The notes under the pieces are model-generated. The model was not told the DNA's origin and did not search any database. It saw only the letters and a program-made list of their open reading frames with translations. From assembly GCA_965651265.1 (NCBI GenBank), contig CBFGRV010000006.1, positions 1-64,000 on the forward strand: a stretch of 64,000 nt of DNA. Reading direction: 5' to 3'. Of this stretch, positions 1 to 7,780 are shown in pieces. Source of the DNA: CBFGRV01 sp965651265. GTDB taxonomy: Bacteria; Bacteroidota; Rhodothermia; Rhodothermales; VXPQ01. The stretch's first letter is position 1; each line of letters opens with the position of its first letter. A program made the translations under genes and the position numbers.

Positions 1-268
1 GCCCGCGCCGCTTCATCCTGGAGGAATCCCCAATCTGCCCGACCGGGTGGTCCGGAAGGCGTAGCCCGAGGGGTTTGCGTCGGCGTCCGCCGCTCCGAGT
101 GAGGCCTTCTACAGCACCGATCTTCGCGAATGGATCCTCCCCTACGACGCGATCCGCGAATCGAAATCACCCGATCACGAATTGCTCGCCTTCCTTGAGA
201 CGACCTATCGGGCGGCCGCCGAGAATGCCGATTGGCCGGCCGAACTAACCACGCGATTTCAGATGTGA
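1..268 (+). pseudogene. DUF5996 family protein remnant, C-terminal part, cut by the window edge
   Basis: Reading the frame that starts at base 2 gives a segment with HPGG followed by PNLPD, then a TAG at 62-64. The same frame continues without another stop to TGA at 266-268. The part after TAG contains FYSTDLREWILPYDAIR and then LLAFLETTYRAAA. As I remember the DUF5996 family, these are the last two conserved blocks, and about 25-30 residues rich in aromatics normally lie between them and the NLPD block. Here that stretch is missing and a stop sits at the junction, so the gene appears inactivated by an in-frame deletion plus a nonsense codon. Function of DUF5996 is unknown. A sequencing or assembly error cannot be excluded; the 5' half lies outside the window. 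Confidence 0.65.
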
Positions 269-296
269 TGATGCCATCCGTTGGGACCGTTCTCTT

Positions 297-1034
297 TCAC
301 GTCCCCATGGGCTGCACCACGATCGAGAGGCTCAGGGCACGATAGGCCAGTGCGGCCAGAATGGCGCCGATAGTTGGCCCGACCACCGGCACCCACGAGT
401 ATTCCCAATCGCTGTCCCGCTTTGTGCCGATCGGCAGGATCGCGTGCATGATGCGAGGGCTCAGGTCGCGCGCGGGATTGATCGCATATCCGGTCGTGCC
501 GCCGAGGGAAAGACCGATCACCAGCACGAGAAGACCGACCGGCAGTGCGTCGAGGGCGCCCAGGCCGACCTCCGGCGAGGCCAGAAACAGCACACCGAAC
601 ACGAGGACGAACGTGCCGATCGCCTCCGAGATCACATTGGCCAGCGGGTTCCGAATTTCAGGACCGGTGCAGAAGGCGGCCAGCTTCAAGTCTGTGTTCT
701 CGGTTACAAGGAAATGCGGGCGGTAGTGCAGCCACATCAGGAACGCACCGATCGCGCCGCCGATGAACTGCGCCAGCAGGTAGAGCGGCACATCCGTCCA
801 CGCAAACTTCCCGGCAGCCGCCAACCCGATCGTGACCGCCGGATTGATGTGTGCACCCGAAAACGCCGCTACGGCGAAGACCCCGACGAACACCGCGAAC
901 GCCCACCCCATCGTAATGACGATCCAGCCGGAGTTCTCGCCTTTGGTACCCTTGAGCAAGACGTTGGCTACGACGCCATCCCCCAGAAGCAGGAGCATGG
1001 CCGTGCCGACCATTTCAGCCAAAAAAGGTGACAT
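297..1034 (-). CDS. glpF: MIP-family glycerol uptake facilitator
   Basis: A 245-residue channel of the aquaporin/glycerol facilitator family, expected in the inner membrane, where it lets glycerol diffuse into the cell. Six hydrophobic segments and the two half-helix motifs are visible: NPAVT at residues 64-68 and NPARD at 186-190. The Asp after NPAR is the family marker for glyceroporins rather than water-only aquaporins. Length is normal (E. coli GlpF is 281). It is the last gene of a leftward run glpK-glpD-diesterase-glpF, about 100 nt behind the diesterase, so a role in glycerol entry is well supported. No clear Shine-Dalgarno sequence precedes the ATG. Substrate specificity is inferred. 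Confidence 0.9.
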   Translation of the reverse strand: MSPFLAEMVGTAMLLLLGDGVVANVLLKGTKGENSGWIVITMGWAFAVFVGVFAVAAFSGAHINPAVTIGLAAAGKFAWTDVPLYLLAQFIGGAIGAFLMWLHYRPHFLVTENTDLKLAAFCTGPEIRNPLANVISEAIGTFVLVFGVLFLASPEVGLGALDALPVGLLVLVIGLSLGGTTGYAINPARDLSPRIMHAILPIGTKRDSDWEYSWVPVVGPTIGAILAALAYRALSLSIVVQPMGT

Positions 1035-1136
1035 GAGAGGAAGGAAGATTTGTGATGAGTCATCGGGAGGATGGAGTGCGGAGGGACGCCTTCGAGCGAT
1101 CAGGCGCAGCCGCGGAACGATGATACGCCATTTGAT

Positions 1137-2057
1137 TCAATCAGCCACACGGGTACTCAGGAAGGCATCGATCACATCCCTTCCCATATCTGGATAATCC
1201 GTTATGATGCCGTCGACGCCGAGCTCGAGCAGTCGCTCCATTTCGGCGCTATCGTTTACCGTCCACGGGATGATGAGCACGCCATGGTTATGTGCGGTGT
1301 TCACGAGCTCGGCATCAACGAGATCGTGGCGCGGGCTGTAGATCTCGGGCCGAAACCCGAGGCGTTCGAGGTTCGCGGAATAGCCGTCGTCGTTGCTGAC
1401 GAGGAAGGCCAGCCGGAGCGACGCGTCCAGCTCCCGCAATACCCGGAGAGGGCGCGGGTCGAAGGATTGCACATTCGTGCGATCCAGTAAGCCTTCTTCC
1501 TCGAGGAGGTCGTACACGATCCGGACAAATAGGTCGGGCCCGGGATGAAACCGGCCGTCGCCGCCCGGGCTCGATTTGATCTCGATGTTGTAGCGTGGAA
1601 GGGGGCGGCTCGAGCGCATGGCATAGCCGTCGGCCAGGCGGACGACCGCCCGGAGCAACGGTTTTGCAGCGGCCATCGGTTGCTGCCGCGGGAACTCCCT
1701 GTGCCCACGGCCGCCGCAGTCGAACGCTGCCACCTCGGCGTACGTTAGCTCAAAAATATTGAACGAACGCTCCTCCTCCGTGGAGATGTCGCCCCCATCG
1801 GGTGTCCGGCATATGGCGGCGGACATCCAGGCCTCGTGCGAGACGACCACCTCTCCGTCCGCCGAGATGACCACATCCAGCTCGATGGTGTCGGCTCCGT
1901 GGTCCAGGGCGGCGATCACGCTTGGAATCGTGTTTTCCGGAAGCAGACCGCGGGCGCCGCGGTGACCCTGCAGGTCGATCTGTGCGGAGGCGGGCGTGGC
2001 CACCGCCGTCCAGAGTGCGACGAACGCGATGAGGCGAGTTTGCAGCGATTTAATCAT
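1137..2057 (-). CDS. Exported glycerophosphodiester phosphodiesterase
   Basis: Hydrolyses glycerophosphodiesters to sn-glycerol-3-phosphate and an alcohol. The chosen start (ATG 2055-2057) gives 306 residues with a signal peptide ending near residue 26 (TPASA-Q), so the enzyme should act outside the inner membrane. GDPD catalytic motifs follow: HRGARG at 32-37, ENT at 41-43, ELDV at 59-62 and a second catalytic His at 74. An upstream ATG would add 22 residues and spoil the signal peptide. The start codon overlaps the end of glpD by 8 nt, which suggests translational coupling. Product and neighbours fit a glycerol-3-phosphate salvage operon. It resembles GlpQ in location, but I have not assigned the symbol. 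Confidence 0.87.
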   Translation of the reverse strand: MIKSLQTRLIAFVALWTAVATPASAQIDLQGHRGARGLLPENTIPSVIAALDHGADTIELDVVISADGEVVVSHEAWMSAAICRTPDGGDISTEEERSFNIFELTYAEVAAFDCGGRGHREFPRQQPMAAAKPLLRAVVRLADGYAMRSSRPLPRYNIEIKSSPGGDGRFHPGPDLFVRIVYDLLEEEGLLDRTNVQSFDPRPLRVLRELDASLRLAFLVSNDDGYSANLERLGFRPEIYSPRHDLVDAELVNTAHNHGVLIIPWTVNDSAEMERLLELGVDGIITDYPDMGRDVIDAFLSTRVAD

Positions 2058-3615
2058 GGGCAGGCAGATAATCTTTTGCCAGCGACTGGAATGCAAGTGT
2101 CTGTCGGTCGGCCCACGCGGCATCGCGACCCATCTCCTCGGCCATCACGGCCGCCACGCGCGGCGCCGCCTCGATACTTGCGGCGGCGTCGAGCACGAGT
2201 GATCGGGTGCGGCGCGAGAGTACATCCTCGGCGGTTCGCGCCATTTCGTGGCGCACCGCCCATCGGACCTCGCCCTCGGAAACGTCCAGCCGCGGGTGAA
2301 TCCGCGTCTCGCCACCTTCTACGGCCTTCATGAACGCGCGTAGACTTTCCGCGTCAGCGCCGTAGTGTGCCAGCGAGTCATCCTCCCATTCCGCCCCATT
2401 CGCCCCATGCAGCGCGAGCGTTTCCGTGATGCACGGACGAGGCGCGAGGCCGCCTACGTTGATCGCCTTGTCGATGGTCTCCTCGGCCATCCGACGGTAT
2501 GTCGTCCATTTGCCTCCGGTGATCGTAATGAGTCCGGAGCGCGACACGTGCAGGACGTGCTCGCGCGAGATGGAGGACGTCTCGCCCTCGGGGTCGCGGC
2601 TGACGAGGGGGCGCAGCCCTGCGAATATGCTCAGGATGTCGTCGTGCCGGACGGTTCGGTCGAGGTAGTGGGAGGCATGCTCGAGTAGGAACTGGATTTC
2701 GTCGGCGCGGGGGCGCGGCTCGAGGGCGATTTCGTCGACCGGTGTGTCCGTCGTCCCGATCACCACGCGGCCGTGCCACGGCACGCCGAAGAGCACGCGG
2801 CCGTCCGACGTACGCGGAATCATCAGTGCGGCATCGCCGGGCAAGAAGCTTCGGTCCAGAACGATGTGGATGCCCTGGCTTGGCCTGATCATGGAGACGG
2901 CATCGGGCCGATCCATGCGCCGCGCCGCATCCGCGAAGACGCCCGTAGCGTTGACGACGACCTTGCCGGTCAGTGTGAGTTCGCGGCCGGATTCGAGATC
3001 GGCGGCGACGACGCCCGCCACGCGTCCGCTGCGCTTTTCGAGCGCCTCCACGCGCGCATAGTTGAGAAGGACGGCGTCCTTGCCGGCGGCGGTCTGAGCG
3101 AGGTTGACGATAAGCCGTGCGTCATCGAACTGGCCATCATAGTAGACGGCACCTCCGCGTAAACCCTTTCGGCGAACGGTCGGCAGCATGGATACCGTCT
3201 CCTCGCGCGTGAGGTACCGGGATCGGCCCAGTGACCGCTTGCCGGACAGCCGGTCGTAGACCTTCAGGCCCGTGCCGTAGAACGTCCGCTCACCCCACCG
3301 GTAGCAGGGGACTACGAATTGGATGCTGCGTGTGACGTGCGGTGCATTATGCAGCAGGATGCCTCGCTCCCGCAGCGCCTCCAGGACCAGCGAGACATTG
3401 CCCTGACGCAGATATCGGACGCCCCCATGCACCAGTTTCGTGCTGCGGCTGGATGTGCCCTTGCCGAAATCGGCCTGTTCGAGGAGCACTGTGCGATAAC
3501 CCCGCGAGACGGCATCCACGGCGGTACCCAATCCCGTGGCGCCTCCCCCGATCACGATGACATCCCACCCGTCCGGCTCGCTCTCGATGCGCGCCAGGTT
3601 CTCTTCGCGAGACAT
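2050..3615 (-). CDS. glpD: FAD-dependent glycerol-3-phosphate dehydrogenase
   Basis: Oxidises sn-glycerol-3-phosphate to dihydroxyacetone phosphate and passes electrons through FAD to quinone at the inner face of the membrane. The 521-residue product opens with a Rossmann dinucleotide site (VIGGGATGLG, about 21-30). Further on it has the family block STKLVHGG, the substrate-side block GVPWHGRVVIGTTDTP, ITGGKWTTYR, and a C-terminal helical domain. The start at 3615 was chosen because the Rossmann strand follows within 20 residues; a longer reading adds 43 low-complexity residues. The gene lies 14 nt behind glpK and overlaps the phosphodiesterase start, consistent with one transcript. Confidence 0.93.
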   Translation of the reverse strand: MSREENLARIESEPDGWDVIVIGGGATGLGTAVDAVSRGYRTVLLEQADFGKGTSSRSTKLVHGGVRYLRQGNVSLVLEALRERGILLHNAPHVTRSIQFVVPCYRWGERTFYGTGLKVYDRLSGKRSLGRSRYLTREETVSMLPTVRRKGLRGGAVYYDGQFDDARLIVNLAQTAAGKDAVLLNYARVEALEKRSGRVAGVVAADLESGRELTLTGKVVVNATGVFADAARRMDRPDAVSMIRPSQGIHIVLDRSFLPGDAALMIPRTSDGRVLFGVPWHGRVVIGTTDTPVDEIALEPRPRADEIQFLLEHASHYLDRTVRHDDILSIFAGLRPLVSRDPEGETSSISREHVLHVSRSGLITITGGKWTTYRRMAEETIDKAINVGGLAPRPCITETLALHGANGAEWEDDSLAHYGADAESLRAFMKAVEGGETRIHPRLDVSEGEVRWAVRHEMARTAEDVLSRRTRSLVLDAAASIEAAPRVAAVMAEEMGRDAAWADRQTLAFQSLAKDYLPAHD

Positions 3616-3629
3616 GGGTGGCGGATGGC

Positions 3630-5132
3630 TCACTCGGCATCCTCCCAGGCCTTGGCTCGCTCGAGCGCGCGCGCCCAGCCTTCCAGGTGAGCGGCCGCGA
3701 GTCCCTGATCCACCTGGGGCTCGAACCGGGCTTCCTCCTCCCACTGGGTGGCGATCTCATCCTGATCGGCCCAGAAGCCCACGGCCAGTCCGGCCAGATA
3801 GGCGGCACCGAGGGCCGTGGTCTCGCGAACGCGCGGGCGTACGACGGGCACACCGAGCACGTCGGCCTGGAACTGCATGAGCAGGTCATTGGCCGTAGCC
3901 CCGCCATCCACGCGTAGCTCTTTCAGTGCCAGCCGCGAATCGGCCTCCATCGCGCGGATGACGTCGACCGTCTGATACGCGATGCTCTCGAGGGCGGCGC
4001 GCGCGATGTGGGCCGCCTCGCTGCCCCGCGTGAGCCCCACAATCGCCCCACGCGCGTAAGCATCCCAGTGCGGAGCACCGAGGCCGGTGAACGCGGGCAC
4101 CAGGTAGACGCCACCGTTGTCGGGGACCTTGCGCGCAAGCGCCTCTACCTCCTCGGAAGTCCGAATCAGGCCGAGCCCATCGCGCAGCCACTGTACGACG
4201 GCGCCCGCAACGAAAATGCTGCCCTCGAGCGCATATTCGGTCCGGTCCCCGATCCGCCACGCTACCGTCGTCACCAGGTTGTTTTCGGACGCCACGGCAT
4301 CTTCGCCGGTGTTCATCAGCATGAAGCACCCGGTGCCGTACGTGTTCTTGACCATCCCGGGGCTCGTGCAGACCTGCCCGAAGAGCGCGGCCTGCTGGTC
4401 GCCCGCGATTCCGGCGATGGGCACATCCGCGGCAAATGTGTCTCCGGTCGTCCGACCGTAGAGTTCGCTCGACGATCGCACCTCCGGCAGCATGCTCCGG
4501 GGGATGTTCAGCAGATCCAGGAGCTCATCATCCCACTCGTTCGTGTGGATGTTGTAGAGAAGTGTACGCGAGGCGTTCGATACATCCGTCATGTGGAGCC
4601 GGCCGCCCGTCATTTTCCAGACGAGCCACGAATCGACTGTCCCGAAGGCCAGCTCGCCCTGCTCGGCCCGTTCGCGCGCGCCCTCCACGTTATCCAGGAT
4701 CCACTGAATCTTGGTACCGGAGAAGTAAGCATCGATCACGAGCCCGGTTTTCTGCCGGATGAGGTCCTCATGGCCCGCATCTCTGAGGCGATCACAGTAG
4801 CCCGCCGTTCGTCGGTCCTGCCACACGATGGCATTGTAGACGGGTTCGCCCGTTCGGCGATTCCAGACGAGCGTCGTCTCACGCTGATTGGTGATGCCGA
4901 TGCCCGCTACGTCGTGTACCGCCACGCCCGCCCGCGCAATCGACTCCGCCGCTACAGCGGCCTGCGACGACCAGATCTCGCTCGGATCATGTTCCACCCA
5001 GCCGGGCCGCGGGAAGATTTGCTCAAACTCGAGTTGCGACACGGCAAGGATCTCCCCGGAATGATCGAAGAGGATGGCGCGAGAGCTCGTGGTGCCCTGG
5101 TCAAGGGCGAGGATACATCGGCTGTCGTTCAT
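3630..5132 (-). CDS. glpK: Glycerol kinase
   Basis: Phosphorylates glycerol with ATP to sn-glycerol-3-phosphate in the cytoplasm. The 500-residue product has the FGGY-family N-terminal phosphate loop DQGTTSSR (11-18), GITNQRETT, the glycerol-contact WQDRRT and the C-terminal block DGGATANDLLMQFQAD. Length matches the family (about 500). The start at 5132 is set by the conserved first beta strand; the open frame extends far upstream only as the shadow of the neighbouring glycosyltransferase gene. It is the first of four glycerol genes read leftward and sits 37 nt behind the glycosyltransferase, so transcription may begin further upstream. Confidence 0.95.
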   Translation of the reverse strand: MNDSRCILALDQGTTSSRAILFDHSGEILAVSQLEFEQIFPRPGWVEHDPSEIWSSQAAVAAESIARAGVAVHDVAGIGITNQRETTLVWNRRTGEPVYNAIVWQDRRTAGYCDRLRDAGHEDLIRQKTGLVIDAYFSGTKIQWILDNVEGARERAEQGELAFGTVDSWLVWKMTGGRLHMTDVSNASRTLLYNIHTNEWDDELLDLLNIPRSMLPEVRSSSELYGRTTGDTFAADVPIAGIAGDQQAALFGQVCTSPGMVKNTYGTGCFMLMNTGEDAVASENNLVTTVAWRIGDRTEYALEGSIFVAGAVVQWLRDGLGLIRTSEEVEALARKVPDNGGVYLVPAFTGLGAPHWDAYARGAIVGLTRGSEAAHIARAALESIAYQTVDVIRAMEADSRLALKELRVDGGATANDLLMQFQADVLGVPVVRPRVRETTALGAAYLAGLAVGFWADQDEIATQWEEEARFEPQVDQGLAAAHLEGWARALERAKAWEDAE

Positions 5133-5169
5133 ACGGAAGGGATTTGAGCTGGAGGTTGGCCGTGGACGC

Positions 5170-6396
5170 TCACGACCGAACCTCCAGAAGGTATCGGTAG
5201 AAATCAAGCGTCTGCTCGGCGATCGCTCGCCAGCTGTAGCGGTCCAGCACGCGTTGGCGGCCCTGGCGCCCCATCCTCGTGCGAAGCTCTGTATCCTGCA
5301 GAAGCTCGTTGATGGCCGCAGCAAGGTCGCGCGAGTACCGATCCGGATCGGCCGGCTCGAAATCGACGGGACCCCGTGCCTCGAAGGCGACGAGCCGCCC
5401 CGTCTCGCCCTCCACGACGATCCCGGGAATCCCGCCGACGGCGGCACCCACGACGGGCGTTTCGCAGGCCATGGCCTCCAGATTGATGATGCCGAAGGGC
5501 TCATACACGGATGGGCACACGAACACGGCCGCGCCGCTGTAGAGCGCGATGATCTCGTCGCGCGGCAACATCTCAGCGATCCAGATGATGTCGTGCGTCC
5601 CGTCGCGTCGCGCCGCTTCCACGGCCGCCTCCATCTCGCGCGCGATCTCTTGCGTATCCGGCGCACCGGCGCAAAGCACTACCTGCGCGCCCGGCTCGAT
5701 GAATCGGATCGCGTTCACCAGATGGATAATGCCCTTCTGCCGCGTGATACGGCCCACGAACAGCACGAAGGGTTTCGACGGATCGATGCCATGCTTCTCG
5801 AGTACATCCGGCCGATCCACGGGCCGGTATTCCTCGGGGTCGATCCCATTGGGGATCACGCGGATGCGCGCCTCGGGCACGTCGTATAGATCGCGCACAT
5901 CATCCCGCATGGAATCCGACACGGCAATGACGCCATCGGCGTTTCGATAGGCCGTCTCCTCGATCCAGGAGCTCGCGTGATACGCCGTGCCGAGCTGCTC
6001 GACCTTCCATGGACGGTGCGGCTCGAGCGAGTGCGTCGTGAGGACGAGCCGCGCATCGTGAAGTCGCTGCACCAGACAGCCCGCAAAATGCGAATACCAG
6101 GTGTGGCAATGCACGATCTCGGCGTCGTCGATGAGTCCAGCCATGCGCACATCGCGGACCATCGTTTCGAGAAATTTCTCGTGGCGCGGGTCCGCCGCTG
6201 CCAGCTCCGTCTGCGCCTCTACGCCGAGGACGCGCAGATTGCCGTCCTCGATTCGCTGATCGCCGAAACAAAGCACCTGAATCTCGTGCGCGCTGCTCTC
6301 GGCCGCGGCTATCTCCCGCACCAGGTACTCGACGTGCACGCCGGCCCCACCATAGACATGGGGCGGATACTCATTCGTCAGAATCGCGATGCGCAT
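5170..6396 (-). CDS. GT4 glycosyltransferase of glycogen synthase type
   Basis: A retaining GT-B fold glycosyltransferase of 408 residues. The N-terminus (MRIAILTNEYPPHVYGGAG) and the spacing of HCHTWYSHFAG, RVIPNGID, FVGRITRQKG and the sugar-nucleotide motif SVYEPFGIINLEAMA are those of the corynebacterial-type glycogen synthase group (GlgA/GlgM). Members use ADP-glucose either to extend alpha-1,4-glucan or to make maltose-1-phosphate. Which of the two applies cannot be told from sequence alone. The chosen ATG at 6396 gives the canonical short N-terminus; a longer start adds 11 residues. It lies between an HMG-CoA lyase-like gene and glpK on the same strand. A trehalose or other hexosyltransferase role is possible but less likely. 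Confidence 0.8.
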   Translation of the reverse strand: MRIAILTNEYPPHVYGGAGVHVEYLVREIAAAESSAHEIQVLCFGDQRIEDGNLRVLGVEAQTELAAADPRHEKFLETMVRDVRMAGLIDDAEIVHCHTWYSHFAGCLVQRLHDARLVLTTHSLEPHRPWKVEQLGTAYHASSWIEETAYRNADGVIAVSDSMRDDVRDLYDVPEARIRVIPNGIDPEEYRPVDRPDVLEKHGIDPSKPFVLFVGRITRQKGIIHLVNAIRFIEPGAQVVLCAGAPDTQEIAREMEAAVEAARRDGTHDIIWIAEMLPRDEIIALYSGAAVFVCPSVYEPFGIINLEAMACETPVVGAAVGGIPGIVVEGETGRLVAFEARGPVDFEPADPDRYSRDLAAAINELLQDTELRTRMGRQGRQRVLDRYSWRAIAEQTLDFYRYLLEVRS

Positions 6397-6461
6397 GGAC
6401 AGTCGAGGACGCGTCGATACCGCTGACACCCGCGGCTAGCCGGAATGCCAGACGCCTGTAA

Positions 6462-7349
6462 CTACAACTTGTAGAGCTTGCCCGGATACGTCTTGCCGAG
6501 GACGGATGAAATCCGGCGCGAACACGCGGCGACGCTCTCGCGATCGACGCCCGTGTGGATGCCAAGCGCATCCAACAAGTACACCGTGTCCTCCGTGGCA
6601 ATGTTGCCGGCCGCGCCTCGAATAAAGGGACAACCACCCATTCCGGCAAGCGACGTATCGAAGCGATCGACGCCCTGTCGCAGCGCCTCGTAGACGTTGG
6701 CCAACCCCAGACCGCGCGTGTCGTGGAGGTGAAGCACGAGCGGGATGTCTCCCGTGACCTCTCGAACGGCCTGCACCCGCTCGGCGATCATCTGCGGATG
6801 CGCCAGGCCGGTCGTGTCCGCGAGGGAGACCGACTCGACGCCAAGGGGAACGAACCGCTCGACCATCGCGACCACACGATCAAGCGGCGTGTCGCCGGGC
6901 TCGCGAAATCCGAAAACTGTCTGAAGTCCGATCTGGGCCTCCATCCCGAAACCTCGCGCCGTCTCGACCATCGCGAGCGCCTGTTCGGTCGCCTCGTCGA
7001 CGGTCATGTTGGCGTTGTCGAGGCTGTGTTCGTCCCACGTCGCGATGGATACGTCGACGGCGAGGAGGCCGGCATCATGAGCCCGCTCGACTCCTTTTCG
7101 ATTCAGTGCGAGTCCAGAGTAGCGGACATTCGGAAGCCGTGGCAGTGCGGCGACGACCTCCTCGGCATCCGCCATCTGCGGCACCCATTTCGGATGCACG
7201 AACGAGGTGACCTGAATGCGGGGCATCCCGGCCTCGGCCAGGCCGCGGATGATCTCCACCTTCAGATCCGAGGGGATGAACTGGTCCTCGTACTGGAAGC
7301 CGTCGCGTGGACCGACCTCGCAGAGGACGACCCGATCGGGAAGCGCCAT
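6462..7349 (-). CDS. Hydroxymethylglutaryl-CoA lyase family protein
   Basis: A 295-residue HMGL-like TIM barrel. HMG-CoA lyases cleave HMG-CoA to acetoacetate and acetyl-CoA, the last step of leucine breakdown. Visible family features are GPRDGFQ at 13-19 with the metal-binding Asp16, the HLHD metal motif at 207-210, the flexible active-site loop GMGGCPF with Cys240, and GAAGN with Asn249. Length is normal for the family (about 300). Related aldolase-type lyases share the barrel, but the GxGGCP cysteine loop favours HMG-CoA lyase. No other leucine-degradation gene is visible nearby. It is read leftward in the same direction as its neighbours, 65 nt before the glycosyltransferase. Confidence 0.85.
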   Translation of the reverse strand: MALPDRVVLCEVGPRDGFQYEDQFIPSDLKVEIIRGLAEAGMPRIQVTSFVHPKWVPQMADAEEVVAALPRLPNVRYSGLALNRKGVERAHDAGLLAVDVSIATWDEHSLDNANMTVDEATEQALAMVETARGFGMEAQIGLQTVFGFREPGDTPLDRVVAMVERFVPLGVESVSLADTTGLAHPQMIAERVQAVREVTGDIPLVLHLHDTRGLGLANVYEALRQGVDRFDTSLAGMGGCPFIRGAAGNIATEDTVYLLDALGIHTGVDRESVAACSRRISSVLGKTYPGKLYKL

Positions 7350-7424
7350 GTTTGATGATCGCTGTGTGAGCCGGTGATGTGCCGTTCACACGCTCGACGG
7401 CGCTTGCTGGTCCCGCCCTGGATG

Positions 7425-7706
7425 CTACGCCGCGCGGAGCAGGGCTACGAGCTCATCCACCTCGACGAGAGCCGGTACCTTCACCGCCGTCGGCCCGAGA
7501 TCGGAAAAAGCGTCGTTCAGGAAATTAGCGAGAGCGAGGCGCTCCTCCGCCGTCGTGCCGCTGTCATCCAGAAGGGACATCATGGACATCCAGGGCGCAT
7601 CGGATATTTCGCCGACGATGTAGCGGGAAGCGAGAAGCGTTAGAGGAGCAGGGGTGGCCGGCGCGACTTGGCGCTCATCCGGCGTGATGTCCCGAGTGAA
7701 GTTCAT
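7425..7706 (-). CDS. Small hypothetical protein
   Basis: A 93-residue protein I do not recognise. The ATG at 7706 is preceded by a good Shine-Dalgarno sequence (TGGAGAG about 6 nt upstream), better than the alternative 20 codons further up, and this supports expression. The product has no signal peptide, no membrane segment and no cysteine. The middle is acidic and methionine-rich (PWMSMMSLLDD), and the C-terminal half looks helical with regular Leu/Val spacing. It sits between rpoN and the HMG-CoA lyase-like gene, all leftward. No function can be proposed. Confidence 0.55.
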   Translation of the reverse strand: MNFTRDITPDERQVAPATPAPLTLLASRYIVGEISDAPWMSMMSLLDDSGTTAEERLALANFLNDAFSDLGPTAVKVPALVEVDELVALLRAA

Positions 7707-7780
7707 GGCGGCTCTCCAGGTTTGAAGGGTGACGGGCGGCTGTGCGCCCCTGGAAAGCCGTTCCAAAATGTGTGCCAGAC

